Source of the DNA: Pseudomonadota bacterium
Lineage (GTDB): Bacteria; Pseudomonadota; Alphaproteobacteria; Reyranellales; Reyranellaceae
Direction: 5' to 3'
Assembly (NCBI GenBank): GCA_023416135.1
Contig: JAEZIF010000296.1
Span: 1-64,000 of the forward strand
Length of the DNA stretch: 64,000 nt
In this document: piece after piece, positions 16,549-25,555 of the stretch
Position numbering within the stretch: the first letter of the stretch is position 1
Layout: the number at the start of each line of letters is the position of its first letter
Notes under the pieces: model-generated
Databases searched by the model: none
The model's input: only the letters and a program-made list of their open reading frames with translations
What the model was told of the DNA's origin: nothing
Program-made: the position numbers and the translations under genes

Positions 16549-17037
16549 ATGCCGGCGCCGCGGCTGCTGGAAGGCCTCAGGGTCTTGGTTGTCGAGGACA
16601 ATCTCCTGTTGGCCGAAGTCACCAGGCTTCTGCTGGAGGATAGCGGCTGTGTGATCGTCGGCCCGGCCGGCCGACTTCATCGCGGCCTCAAATTGGCACG
16701 GGATGAGGTAATCGACGGAGCGATCCTCGACATCAACCTTCACGGCGAGATGAGCTTCCCCATCGCCGAGGTGCTGAGCGCGCGGGGAGTGCCGTTCGTC
16801 TTCGTTACCGGATACGACGATCGCAATATCGTTCCGATCGCCTTACGCTCGGCGCGACGCCTCGACAAGCCGGTCACCGATGACCAACTGCTCGAGGCGA
16901 TGATTGCGACCTTCGCCGAAAAGGGCGCCGTAAATGACCCACAGGTGGACATGATACTGTCGGCGGGGAATGCCGCTGGAGAGCGATCTCTACGCGCCGG
17001 TGAAGGCGCTGCTCGAGGGACAAGGATACGTCGTTAA
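16549..17037 (+). CDS. Single-domain response regulator, FAT-GUY-like
   Basis: This 162-residue protein is a lone receiver. It has VLVVEDNLLLAEV, the phospho-acceptor Asp in DGAILDINLHG, VPFVFVTGYDDR (FAT-GUY-like) and the conserved Lys in RRLDKPV. It has no output domain. Alphaproteobacterial single-domain FAT-GUY receivers often act in the phosphorelay that controls PhyR, so this may interact with the stress system at the window start, though it lies 11 kb away. It begins behind GGGAGCGGAGCG. Its last 68 bases overlap the next gene in another frame, so the true end of functional sequence is unclear. Confidence 0.8.
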   Translation: MPAPRLLEGLRVLVVEDNLLLAEVTRLLLEDSGCVIVGPAGRLHRGLKLARDEVIDGAILDINLHGEMSFPIAEVLSARGVPFVFVTGYDDRNIVPIALRSARRLDKPVTDDQLLEAMIATFAEKGAVNDPQVDMILSAGNAAGERSLRAGEGAARGTRIRR

Positions 17038-17626
17038 AGGCGAGGTGCGCGGCTGCGACGTGGTCGGCGTGCGCGACGATGAGCCGCCGGTAATCGTCGA
17101 GTTGAAGCGCGTCTTCAGCCTGGGGCTGGTGCTGCAGGGCATCGACCGCCTGGCGCTCAGCGACCGTGTATATCTCGCGGTCGGCCAGTGGCCCAAGCAG
17201 GTGAAGAACGTGAAGAAGCTCTGCCGCCGCCTGGGTCTCGGGCTGCTGGTCGTGGCGCACGAGCGGGCGGACGTCGTGCTCGATCCGCAGCCCTACAAGC
17301 CCCGCCCCAACAAGCGCAAGGCGGGCCGGCTTCTCGGCGAGCATAGCCGCCGTGTCGGCGATCCCAATCTCGGCGGCAGCGCCATGCGCGCGCCGCTCAT
17401 GACGGCCTATCGCCAGGAGGCTTTGCGCTGCGCGGCGTTGCTCGCCGACAACGGGCCGATGGCACCCAAGGCCATGCGTGCGGTCGCCGACGTGCCCAAC
17501 GTCGCCAAGATCCTGCGGCACGACCACTATGGGTGGTTCGAGCGGGTCGAGCGCGGCGTCTACGCCCTGACGCCGCGGGGCCGTACCGGACTTGAGGCGT
17601 TTGCCGTCAGGACGCCATCGAAGTGA
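16970..17626 (+). CDS. DUF2161 PD-(D/E)xK-fold protein
   Basis: The 218-residue product fits DUF2161, a predicted PD-(D/E)xK phosphodiesterase fold. GCDVVGVRDDEPPVIVELK carries the Asp and the E-x-K of the nuclease core; a Tyr/Lys-rich linker and a C-terminal winged-helix-like segment (MAPKAMRAVADVPNVAKIL) follow. The biological role is unknown; it may bind or cut nucleic acid. It overlaps the response regulator by 68 bases and the following methyltransferase by GTGA, which suggests coupled expression. Confidence 0.8.
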   Translation: MPLESDLYAPVKALLEGQGYVVKGEVRGCDVVGVRDDEPPVIVELKRVFSLGLVLQGIDRLALSDRVYLAVGQWPKQVKNVKKLCRRLGLGLLVVAHERADVVLDPQPYKPRPNKRKAGRLLGEHSRRVGDPNLGGSAMRAPLMTAYRQEALRCAALLADNGPMAPKAMRAVADVPNVAKILRHDHYGWFERVERGVYALTPRGRTGLEAFAVRTPSK

Positions 17627-18555
17627 ACACGCGCAATTTGAAGACGTTGGCAAAGCGCGGATGGCATCGCGCATTCGGGCTGTTGCAGCGCGCCGGCGTC
17701 AACCTCCTGCCTCAACACTTCTATTCCTGTGTTCCGGATCTTGGCGATCTCGGCCGGCGCAACGACTGGCGACGGCCGCGCACGATGTTCGGCATCAACC
17801 AGCGCGGAATCGACGGACAGCTGGCGCTGCTCGGCGAATGGATCATGCCGCAACGCGAACACCTGCGATCCCGTTCCATCCACCAGGATGCCCTTGTCGG
17901 CGGCGGCGGCGACGGGGGCTACGGGGAGATCGAAGCCGATGTGCTGTTCGCCTTCGTCGCCACCCGCATGCCGCGGCGCATCATCCAGATCGGCTGCGGC
18001 GTCAGCACGGCCGCGATGCTGATGGCGGCGGAAACGGCCGGCTATTCGCCGGAGATCATCTGTATCGAGCCCTATCCCAGTGCCTGGCTGCGCGATGCCT
18101 CGACCAAAGGGTCGATCCGGCTCGTCGCCCAGCCTGCCCAGGTCGTCGACTTCGATGTCATCGCCGATCTCGGCGACGGCGACCTTCTGTTCATCGATTC
18201 GACGCATGCCGTGAAGCCGGGCAGCGAGGTGAACTACCTGATCCACGAGGTGCTGCCCAGACTGCGCGCCGGCGTTTGGGTGCACTTCCACGACATCTAC
18301 TTTCCGTACGACTACACGCGCGACGTGCTCGACGGCGACCTGTTCTTTCCGCAGGAGAGCACGCTGCTCCACGCCTTTCTCACGGGCAATACACGCTATC
18401 GCATGGAAGTGAGTCTCAGCATGGTCCACTATGCTGCGGCGCAAGGGTTGCAGAGACTCATTCCAAAATATCGCCCGGGAACCCAGAGCGACGGGTTGCG
18501 CGGACCGGGCAATGGGCACTTCCCCAGCTCGGCCTGGCTGAGCGTCGCCATGTGA
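17623..18555 (+). CDS. Class I SAM-dependent methyltransferase-like protein
   Basis: The 310-residue protein resembles Methyltransf_24. The SAM-binding strand reads RRIIQIGCGVSTAAMLMAAE, the acidic loop ICIEPYPS, then DLLFIDSTHAVKPGSEVN and VHFHDIYFPYDYTRD. Relatives are often encoded among polysaccharide genes and modify sugars or aglycones; the substrate is unknown. The GTG start overlaps the DUF2161 stop. It precedes the exopolysaccharide locus and may mark its edge. Confidence 0.78.
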   Translation: MNTRNLKTLAKRGWHRAFGLLQRAGVNLLPQHFYSCVPDLGDLGRRNDWRRPRTMFGINQRGIDGQLALLGEWIMPQREHLRSRSIHQDALVGGGGDGGYGEIEADVLFAFVATRMPRRIIQIGCGVSTAAMLMAAETAGYSPEIICIEPYPSAWLRDASTKGSIRLVAQPAQVVDFDVIADLGDGDLLFIDSTHAVKPGSEVNYLIHEVLPRLRAGVWVHFHDIYFPYDYTRDVLDGDLFFPQESTLLHAFLTGNTRYRMEVSLSMVHYAAAQGLQRLIPKYRPGTQSDGLRGPGNGHFPSSAWLSVAM

Positions 18556-18568
18556 CTATGACGACCCA

Positions 18569-18780
18569 TTCGCATGGATGGAGGTTACCTGCCTGGCGCC
18601 GGGTGGGCTGAGTTCGACCCGACCAGCGGATTGATCGCCACCGAGCGGCTGATCCGAGCGGCCGTGCGGTCGGGACTCGGACCAGGCCATGCCGATCAAA
18701 GGCACTTTCACCGGTGCCCCGACGTCGTCGTGAAGGCGATGGTCGATGTCCAAGCACACGCGCTTGTCGACGATCAGCCG
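18569..18780 (+). pseudogene. Frameshifted relic of a transglutaminase-like protein
   Basis: Pieces of the C-terminal part of a bacterial transglutaminase-family protein appear in alternating frames. FAWMEV is at 18569-18586, YLPGAGWAEFDPTSGL with ERLIRAAV runs from 18586, DSDQAMPIKGTFTGAPT runs from 18674, and VVKAMVDV is back in the earlier frame near 18727. In intact relatives these segments are contiguous and collinear. At least three frame changes are needed, and the catalytic Cys region is absent. The stretch 18556-18964 otherwise holds no gene. Confidence 0.7.
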
Positions 18781-18964
18781 GCACCAGCCTCGGCGGCTGC
18801 GCCTGTGGCGCAGAAGGAAACCCAGTGCCCGCGAGTCCTGTGCCAAGCAAGGGCACTTGATCGCACCCCCGGCTTTGATGCGCATTGAACAATAATCTCA
18901 TGTAAGATGCGATTAATCGGGTGTATTCCGACACCCAACGAATGGCCATGAAAGACCGACCGCC

Positions 18965-19663
18965 TTGAATGCGATGACCTGGATGCTGCGCGGGCTTCTC
19001 GGCGTTGGCGGGGCGGTCCTCGCCTTCGTCGCATGGCCGGTGGCAAACGGCGCCTGGCAGGCCCAGAAGGCGGATGCCGCGTTCTTTCATTTTCGCACCG
19101 GCGAACGGGTGAGTCTCGCCGAGGCCGAGGCTGCCATAGCGACACTGGATCGTGCCGTCGCCGCCGATCCGGTCGCCGGTCGGCGACTGGGGCGGGCCGA
19201 GATGCTTCTGGCCGCCGCGCTGACGGCAAACCTTGGGGCGAGCGAGGAGCAGCGCTCGACATGGCTGAAGCAGTCGCAGGCCGATCTCGAATTCGGGCTG
19301 GCTAATGCGCCGGCACGCGGCGTTGCGTGGGCCCAGCTCGCCGCGGCCCGACAGGCGACCGACGGACCGTCGGCCAAGACGGTCGCGGCGCTGATGATGT
19401 CGATCGACACGGCGCCGATGATGGAGGTGCTTTGGCCGAGCCGATTGCGGCTCATCCTCGACAATTGGCAGTTCTTCACGCCGGAGGAGCGCCAGCGCAT
19501 CGGTGCCCATGTCTTGGCGAACTGGCGTGCAAGCAGCGACAGGCGCTGGATTGCCGAGGTCATTCGTTCGCCGCTCGACGAACTCTTCGTCCGCTACTTC
19601 CTGCGTGACGAGCCGGGTGCCCAACAGGAACTGACACAATGGCTCGCGCGCCCGAAGAAGTAG
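18965..19663 (+). CDS. Hypothetical protein at start of polysaccharide locus
   Basis: This 232-residue protein has one N-terminal membrane helix (LRGLLGVGGAVLAFVAWPV) followed by a helical region that looks TPR-like (RVSLAEAEAAIATLDRAVAA, GVAWAQLAAARQA). It probably faces the periplasm. It overlaps the O-antigen ligase-like gene by 25 bases, suggesting a joint role in surface glycan assembly; small TPR-like partners occur beside such ligases. The start is TTG 18965 or ATG 18974; no clear ribosome site separates them. Confidence 0.6.
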   Translation: MNAMTWMLRGLLGVGGAVLAFVAWPVANGAWQAQKADAAFFHFRTGERVSLAEAEAAIATLDRAVAADPVAGRRLGRAEMLLAAALTANLGASEEQRSTWLKQSQADLEFGLANAPARGVAWAQLAAARQATDGPSAKTVAALMMSIDTAPMMEVLWPSRLRLILDNWQFFTPEERQRIGAHVLANWRASSDRRWIAEVIRSPLDELFVRYFLRDEPGAQQELTQWLARPKK

Positions 19664-21141
19664 CCTTCGGCAGCGACGCCGCGGCCCGATACCATCCTCT
19701 CGCAGTGGTCCGCAGGTTGGCGGACTGGTTGCTGGCGGTCACGTTCTTTGCCGTCGTGGCGCTGGCTGCGCTTCCCATGGGCGCCAACCGCGACTGGGCA
19801 TGGGCGCCGATAGCCGTGATCATCGGCATGTTGGCGATGGCTGGTGCAGCCGGCATCGGGACGCGTGGCGGTTTCGAGGTGATCGAGCGCGAACGCCTGC
19901 CGCTGCTTGCCGTGATTGCCTGCTTCCTGATGTTCATGCTCTTCGGCCTGTTCCAGATGGCCGCTTGGGCGCCGTCGTCGGGCAGTGCCTGGTTCTACGA
20001 GACGGCGGCGCGACTGCTCGGCGGCGCACATGCCCCGGTACCGGACCTCGCGATCGATGCCTCGCGGAACACCCTGCTGAAATGCCTGACCTGCGGCGCC
20101 ATCTTCCTGATGGCGCGCGCAATCTGCCGTGATCGCCGGCGCGCGCGGCTGCTGCTGTTGATGTTCATCGGGGGCGCCCTGCTGGTGTCGGCCTACGGCC
20201 TTCTCATGCAGTTCCAGACCAGTTCCTGCTACGTCGGCAGCTATCTCAAGAAGGTCGGCTCCTACCAGCTATGGAGCGACCGGTGCGTGATGTCGGGGAC
20301 GTTCGTCTCCAGCAATTCGTTCGGCTGCTATTGCGGAATGGCGCTGGTGGCCGCGATGGCAATGGTCTTCGCCGGTCGGCGACGCCGGGGAGACTTGCCC
20401 TACGGCTATGACGAGGTCGATGACGAGAGCTTTGTCGCTTCCCTGACCGGCTTTCGCGTGACGATGCTTGCGGCCTGCCTCCTGCTGCTGGGAGGGCTGC
20501 TCTTCTCCGCCTCGCGCGCCGGCCTCGCGGCAACCCTGGCAAGCGCGAGTTTGCTCGCGGCGCTAATGCTGCGCGGCCGCTGGCACTCGCGGCCGGGCCT
20601 GGTGCGCCTGTTCGCCGGAATCGCCCTCGCCGTCGGTCTCGTCGTCCTGGTGATCGCCGGCAACGCCATCGTCGACAAGGTGGCCCGCGCCTCCGATGGT
20701 GGTGACCGCCTCCGCATCTGGCTCGCCGCCCTCCAGGCGGTCGGGATGTCGCCATGGCTGGGCTGGGGACTCGGCGGCTTCGCCGACATCTATGCGGTGC
20801 TGCAGCCCGCGCGTCTCCCGGTGGCCAACGATCTTGCGCACTCCACGCCTCTGGAAACGATCGTCGAAGTCGGAGTACCGATGGCGCTTGTCGGCTATGC
20901 GATCGTCCTGATCCCATGTGGCGTGGCGCTCCACGGTAGCCTGACCCGGCGGCAGGCCCACCGGTATCTGCCCGGTGCCGCCTTCGCGGTCGCGATGGTT
21001 CCGATCCTGCATTCGATGGTCGATTTCAGCCTGCAAATGCCGGCCATTGCTTACGTTGTCAGTGCGCTCCTCGGCATGGGTTGGACGCAGGCGTTCGGTC
21101 GCAGGGAGCGGACACCGCGCGCCTTTACGCCTTGGGAGTAG
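19639..21141 (+). CDS. O-antigen ligase / polymerase family membrane protein
   Basis: The 500-residue polytopic protein has about 11-12 predicted helices. The Wzy_C (O-antigen ligase) region includes LFSASRAGLAATLASASLLA, and the large periplasmic loop has RLRIWLAALQAVGMSPWLGW and GLGGFADIY...AHSTPLETIVEVG, the expected conserved Arg, Gly and His pattern. Such proteins ligate or polymerise undecaprenyl-linked glycans at the periplasmic face. Ligase and polymerase cannot be told apart by sequence alone. It sits just upstream of the initiating sugar transferase. Confidence 0.85.
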   Translation: MARAPEEVAFGSDAAARYHPLAVVRRLADWLLAVTFFAVVALAALPMGANRDWAWAPIAVIIGMLAMAGAAGIGTRGGFEVIERERLPLLAVIACFLMFMLFGLFQMAAWAPSSGSAWFYETAARLLGGAHAPVPDLAIDASRNTLLKCLTCGAIFLMARAICRDRRRARLLLLMFIGGALLVSAYGLLMQFQTSSCYVGSYLKKVGSYQLWSDRCVMSGTFVSSNSFGCYCGMALVAAMAMVFAGRRRRGDLPYGYDEVDDESFVASLTGFRVTMLAACLLLLGGLLFSASRAGLAATLASASLLAALMLRGRWHSRPGLVRLFAGIALAVGLVVLVIAGNAIVDKVARASDGGDRLRIWLAALQAVGMSPWLGWGLGGFADIYAVLQPARLPVANDLAHSTPLETIVEVGVPMALVGYAIVLIPCGVALHGSLTRRQAHRYLPGAAFAVAMVPILHSMVDFSLQMPAIAYVVSALLGMGWTQAFGRRERTPRAFTPWE

Positions 21142-21263
21142 ATCAACTATACACAGCCGAAGTGCAAACAGTGTGCATTGGGGCGCACTGGTTGTAGGGT
21201 GCGTTGCGAGCGGCCGATCCGGTTCGCCTCACCACGCCGTATGGGTTGCTGGAGGGCGTAGGC

Positions 21264-22577
21264 TTGCGCAGTGCTATTCCGATGGAGCCCGGTGCCTCTT
21301 CGATCGGGGGCAATGGCTCGCGGGTGATGCGGTCCGCGCCGCAGCGCTTCCTCGAGACGTGGATCGATGCAGCCGTCGGCTTCCTGTTCTGCGTGGTGTT
21401 GCCGATACCGCTCTATGCCACGGGTGAGCCGTTCGCCGGTGCTTTGGGCGGCACGGAGTTCACCATCATTGCGACAGCGGTCGGCTATTCGGTGGTGTGG
21501 TATTGCGGCCGGCGGCTCGATGCCTTTCCGCGCGCGACCCTGCAGGGTAACATCGGCTACGTCGCGCCGGTCGCCGTCCTGACCTACGCCTTGATCGCCG
21601 CCATTCTGCTGCTGCTGCGCACCGACTATTCACGCGTGCAACTCTTCGGCTCGGGCCTCCTCACGGTAATTTGGATGGCGAGCGTGGCGCAGCTTCGGTC
21701 GCGCTACCTGGTACGCGCCTATGCCGTGATTCCTCGCTCGTCCATTGCCGACATGCCGGTGCTCGCGACATGCCGTTGGCTCGACTTCGACGAAGTCCAA
21801 AGGCGAGAGATCAGGGTGGACGCCATAGTCGCCGATCTCGGCTCTGGTCTGGGGGAGGCGCGGCTTGCCGCTCTGGCAGATGCGGCAATCGCGGGTGTGC
21901 CGGTGCTCGACCGGCGCTACATCGTCGAGACTTTGACTGGTCGCACGCCGCTCGGCGGGCTCACGCCCAACGAGTTCGGCGCCCTGCTGCCGTCACGTCA
22001 GTATCTCGTCGTACGCCGCTCCGTCGAGCTTGGGCTCACCGTGCTGCTGCTCCCGGTCCTGCTGCCGATGCTGCTGGGCGTGGCGCTGGCAGTCCGCCTG
22101 GATAGTCCCGGCCCGGTCTTCTTCGTACAGACGCGCATCGGCCGGCGCGGACAGCCGTTCCGCATGGTCAAGTTCCGCACCATGTTCCACGGCGCCGGCG
22201 GTCCAAGCTTCACCACTTCCAGCGATCCGCGCGTCACACGCATCGGCGCCTTCCTGCGCAAGTGCCGGCTCGACGAACTGCCGCAGCTCTTCAACGTCCT
22301 GAACGGCCACATGAGCTGGGTCGGACCGCGGCCGGAGGCGGAGTCGCTCGAGAAGGGCTATGTCCGCGACATCGAGCATTTCGCGTTGCGCAGCATCGTG
22401 CGGCCGGGCGTCACCGGCTGGGCGCAGATCAACCAGGGCTATGCCCATGAGTCCGACGAGATGCGATCCAAGCTCGAGTACGACCTCTATTACCTCAAGC
22501 ACTGCTCTCTGTGGCTTGATCTTGTGATCGTGTTGCGTACCTTTGCCGTGGTGTTCCGCGGCACCGGTGCACGCTGA
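21264..22577 (+). CDS. Undecaprenyl-phosphate sugar phosphotransferase (WcaJ/PssY type)
   Basis: This enzyme starts the lipid-linked repeat unit by moving a sugar-1-phosphate to undecaprenyl phosphate in the inner membrane. Four N-terminal helices and a Rossmann-like segment (about residues 120-220) precede a fifth hydrophobic helix (VLLLPVLLPMLLGVALAV). The catalytic bacterial sugar-transferase domain has FRMVKFRTMF, LRKCRLDELPQLFNVL, WVGPRPE and RPGVTGWAQIN. TTG 21264 has a GGAGGG site seven bases away; ATG 21282 is the alternative. The donor sugar cannot be read from sequence. Confidence 0.9.
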   Translation: MRSAIPMEPGASSIGGNGSRVMRSAPQRFLETWIDAAVGFLFCVVLPIPLYATGEPFAGALGGTEFTIIATAVGYSVVWYCGRRLDAFPRATLQGNIGYVAPVAVLTYALIAAILLLLRTDYSRVQLFGSGLLTVIWMASVAQLRSRYLVRAYAVIPRSSIADMPVLATCRWLDFDEVQRREIRVDAIVADLGSGLGEARLAALADAAIAGVPVLDRRYIVETLTGRTPLGGLTPNEFGALLPSRQYLVVRRSVELGLTVLLLPVLLPMLLGVALAVRLDSPGPVFFVQTRIGRRGQPFRMVKFRTMFHGAGGPSFTTSSDPRVTRIGAFLRKCRLDELPQLFNVLNGHMSWVGPRPEAESLEKGYVRDIEHFALRSIVRPGVTGWAQINQGYAHESDEMRSKLEYDLYYLKHCSLWLDLVIVLRTFAVVFRGTGAR

Positions 22578-22605
22578 CCGTCGCCGCCTCCCTGCGATCC
22601 GAATC

Positions 22606-24444
22606 ATGTGCGGAATAGCCGGCATCCATGCCTACCTTGCGGTCGCGCCCGCCGTCGACCGCGCCGAGCTCGGGCGCATCAACGACCGCATGGCAGCGCG
22701 CGGCCCGGATGGCGGAGGGCTGTGGCTTGCAGCCGACGGCCGGACCGGTTTGGGACACCAGCGGCTGGCCATCATCGACCTCAGCGAGGCCGGTACGCAG
22801 CCCATGCACAGCGCTTGCGGCCAGTACACCATCACGTTCAACGGCGAGATCTACAATTATCGCGAACTGCGCGACGAGCTGGTGGCACGCGGCCATACCT
22901 TCCGTAGCGGCTCCGACACGGAGGTGTTGCTGCACCTCTATGCCGATTGCGGTGCCGACATGGTGCGCAAGCTGCGTGGCATGTTCGCCTTCGGCCTGTG
23001 GGACGCGACGAAGCGCACGCTGCTGCTGGCGCGCGACGCGCTGGGTATCAAGCCGCTCTATTGGAGCGACGACGGCTGGACCGTGCGCTTCGCCTCCCAG
23101 GCCAAGGCTCTGCTGGCCGGGGGCGCTGTCTCGCGCGACCCCGACTCGGCAGGCATCGTTGGGTTTCACCTGTTCGGCAGCGTGCCCGAGCCCTTCACGG
23201 TGTGGCGCGACGTGCGTTGTCTGCCGGCAGGTACGACGCTGACCGTCGACGCTACCGGTCCGGGTACGCCGCAACGCTTCTACGACGTCGCCGACGCGCT
23301 TGCCGAGCGCGCATCGAACGCGAGCCGCGACGTGGCCGATGCACGACGTCGTCTCGCCGACGCGGTACGCGAGTCGGTGCGCCACCATCTCGTGGCCGAC
23401 GTGCCGGTTGCAGTGTTCCTGTCGGCCGGGCTCGATTCGGGTGCGCTGCTTGGCACCATGGCAGGATTGGGGGCGCGCTCGGTCTCGGCGGTCACGCTCG
23501 CCTTTGCCGAGTTCAAGGGGCTGGCCGTCGACGAGGCGCCGCTCGCGGCCGAGGTCGCCCGGCGTTATGGCGCTCAGCATATCGTTCGCACCGTCGATCG
23601 CGCCGAGTTCGAGGCGGATCTGCCGGCCATCCTCCAAGCCATGGACCTGCCGACCATCGACGGCATCAACACGTGGTTCGTCGCCAAGGCCGCCCATGAG
23701 GCGGGCATCAAGGTGGCCCTCAGCGGCCTTGGCGCCGACGAGTGCTTCGGCGGCTATCCGTCGTTCACGGACGTGCCGCGCAGCGTGCGCTGGCTCGGGC
23801 CGCTGTCCTTGTTGCCCGGCGTCGGAGCGCTCGCCCGGCGAGGGTTGTCAGCGGCGATCGGCGCGGGACTTGGCCTGCATCCCAAGGCGGCAGGTTTGCT
23901 GCAGTACGGCGGCAGTTGGGCCGGCGCCTATCTGCTGCGCCGCAGCGTCTACATGCCATGGGAGCTCGACGAGATGCTCGACCCATCGCTCGTGGCTGAC
24001 GGGCTGCGCCGCCTGGCGCCGCTCAGCTACATCGCCTCGTCGGTGCAGCGGGCCCGAGGACTCGGTGACTTCGACCGGGTCGCAGCCATGGAGACCGCAC
24101 TCTACATGCGCAATCAACTGCTGCGTGACGCCGATTGGGCGGGCATGTCCCACGGGGTCGAGATCCGGGTTCCGTACGTCGATCCATTTTTCCTTGCTGC
24201 GTTGCCGCCGGGCGAAATACTGGCGCGCGTCAATGCCAAGGACGCCGTGGCCGAGGTGCCGCAGCCGGCGTTGCCGAATACCATCCGCTCGCGGCGCAAG
24301 ACAGGCTTCGTGACGCCGGTCGGCCGCTGGCTGCGTGACGCGGCGGGCGAGTCGGCGCACGCGACGGTCGATTTTTCTGCCGCCTCCCGCGGATGGGCGC
24401 GGCGCGTCTGGCACAGCGGCTGGACGAGCCCCGAGGTGGCATGA
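22606..24444 (+). CDS. asnB: Asparagine synthase-type glutamine amidotransferase
   Basis: The 612-residue protein starts MCGIAGI, so Cys2 is the glutaminase nucleophile after Met removal; this fixes ATG 22606. The N-terminal Ntn domain has GLGHQRLAIIDLS and FNGEIYNYRELR. The synthetase domain has the PP-loop SAGLDSG, one residue off the common SGGLDSS, and LSGLGADECFGGYPSF. In glycan loci such proteins usually amidate uronic acids or other carboxylates rather than make free asparagine; that role is inferred from context. It lies between the initiating transferase and a GT4 gene. Confidence 0.9.
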   Translation: MCGIAGIHAYLAVAPAVDRAELGRINDRMAARGPDGGGLWLAADGRTGLGHQRLAIIDLSEAGTQPMHSACGQYTITFNGEIYNYRELRDELVARGHTFRSGSDTEVLLHLYADCGADMVRKLRGMFAFGLWDATKRTLLLARDALGIKPLYWSDDGWTVRFASQAKALLAGGAVSRDPDSAGIVGFHLFGSVPEPFTVWRDVRCLPAGTTLTVDATGPGTPQRFYDVADALAERASNASRDVADARRRLADAVRESVRHHLVADVPVAVFLSAGLDSGALLGTMAGLGARSVSAVTLAFAEFKGLAVDEAPLAAEVARRYGAQHIVRTVDRAEFEADLPAILQAMDLPTIDGINTWFVAKAAHEAGIKVALSGLGADECFGGYPSFTDVPRSVRWLGPLSLLPGVGALARRGLSAAIGAGLGLHPKAAGLLQYGGSWAGAYLLRRSVYMPWELDEMLDPSLVADGLRRLAPLSYIASSVQRARGLGDFDRVAAMETALYMRNQLLRDADWAGMSHGVEIRVPYVDPFFLAALPPGEILARVNAKDAVAEVPQPALPNTIRSRRKTGFVTPVGRWLRDAAGESAHATVDFSAASRGWARRVWHSGWTSPEVA

Positions 24445-24451
24445 CGCGACG

Positions 24452-25555
24452 ATGACGGTCCGGATTCTGGCTCTGGTCGGCGACGCTTACGGCGCACGCG
24501 GCGGTATCGCTCGCTTCAACCGCGACCTGTTCGGCGCGCTGGCCACGACGGGCGTAGAGATCCTCGTGCTGCCGCGACTCGGCACGGCCGGCGAGCCGCT
24601 GCCCGCGGGCGTGCGGCAACGGCCCGCCAGGTTCGGAAGGTTGCGCTTTGCGCTCGCTGCGCTGTGGGCCGCTTGGCGCTTTCGGCCCGTGGACATCGTG
24701 TTCTGCGGACATGTCTACATGGCACCGCTGGCTGCCTTGTTGGCGCGCCTGCTTGGCGCCCGCTACTGGCTGCAAGTTCACGGCGCCGAGATCTGGCGGG
24801 ACCGCCGCAGCATCGTGCGCCGGGCCATCGAGGCAGCGGACCAGGTGACCGCGGTCAGTCGCGGCACGCGCAAGCATCTGCTCGGCTGGGTCGATCTCGC
24901 ACCCGAACAAGTGCGGGTGTTGCCCAACACCGTCGACGAGCGATTTGCGCCTGGCAAAGCTTCGTCGGCGCTGCGCGAGCGCCTGAAGCTCGGACCCGGC
25001 CCGATCTTGCTCGCCGTCGGCCGGCTGTCGGCCGGAGAGCGCTACAAGGGCCATGAGCACGTGTTCGCGGCCTTGACCGACCTCCGCCGGCGCTTTCCCG
25101 GACTGGTCTATGCAGTGGCGGGCGAGGGTGACGACCGCGCCCGGCTGGAGGCGCGTGCCGGCGAGCTGACAGGCGATGCGCCGCCCGTCCGCTTTCTGGG
25201 GTACGTGCCCGATGAGGACCTGCCCGATCTCTATCGCCTGGCCGATCTCTTCGTCATGCCGAGTTCCGAGGAAGGCTTCGGCATCGTCTATCTCGAGGCC
25301 GCAGCTTGTGGACTGCGCGTGATCGGCGGTGCGGGTGGCGGCAGCGGCGATGCAATTCCTGTCGGCAGCGTGGGAACGATCGTCGACCCAGCCGACCATG
25401 CTGGTCTGATTGAGGCTGTGACTCGGCTGCTCGGGCAGGGGCGGGTTGACCCGTCGGCGATCGAGCCCTATCGGCGGCCGCACTTTGCCGCCACCGCCCG
25501 TCTACTCCTCGCTCGCCTTCTGGCTCAGCCGCGTCGTGTGAGGGGCATAGTATGA
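24452..25555 (+). CDS. Glycosyltransferase family 4
   Basis: A 367-residue GT-B fold enzyme. The N-terminus reads GDAYGARGGIARFNRDLFGA, and the donor-binding half has LLAVGRLSAGERYKGHEHV and the E-x7-E signature in MPSSEEGFGIVYLEAAACG. It probably adds one sugar to the lipid-linked oligosaccharide at the cytosolic face. ATG 24452 gives a start seven bases after asnB. Its stop overlaps, as ATGA, a 44-aa relic frame. Confidence 0.9.
   Translation: MTVRILALVGDAYGARGGIARFNRDLFGALATTGVEILVLPRLGTAGEPLPAGVRQRPARFGRLRFALAALWAAWRFRPVDIVFCGHVYMAPLAALLARLLGARYWLQVHGAEIWRDRRSIVRRAIEAADQVTAVSRGTRKHLLGWVDLAPEQVRVLPNTVDERFAPGKASSALRERLKLGPGPILLAVGRLSAGERYKGHEHVFAALTDLRRRFPGLVYAVAGEGDDRARLEARAGELTGDAPPVRFLGYVPDEDLPDLYRLADLFVMPSSEEGFGIVYLEAAACGLRVIGGAGGGSGDAIPVGSVGTIVDPADHAGLIEAVTRLLGQGRVDPSAIEPYRRPHFAATARLLLARLLAQPRRVRGIV

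Noticed and set aside
18458..19639. A 393-codon minus-strand open frame.
   Set aside because: It spans the transglutaminase relic and the antisense of the membrane-anchored protein gene; its sequence is compositionally biased and unlike any family.
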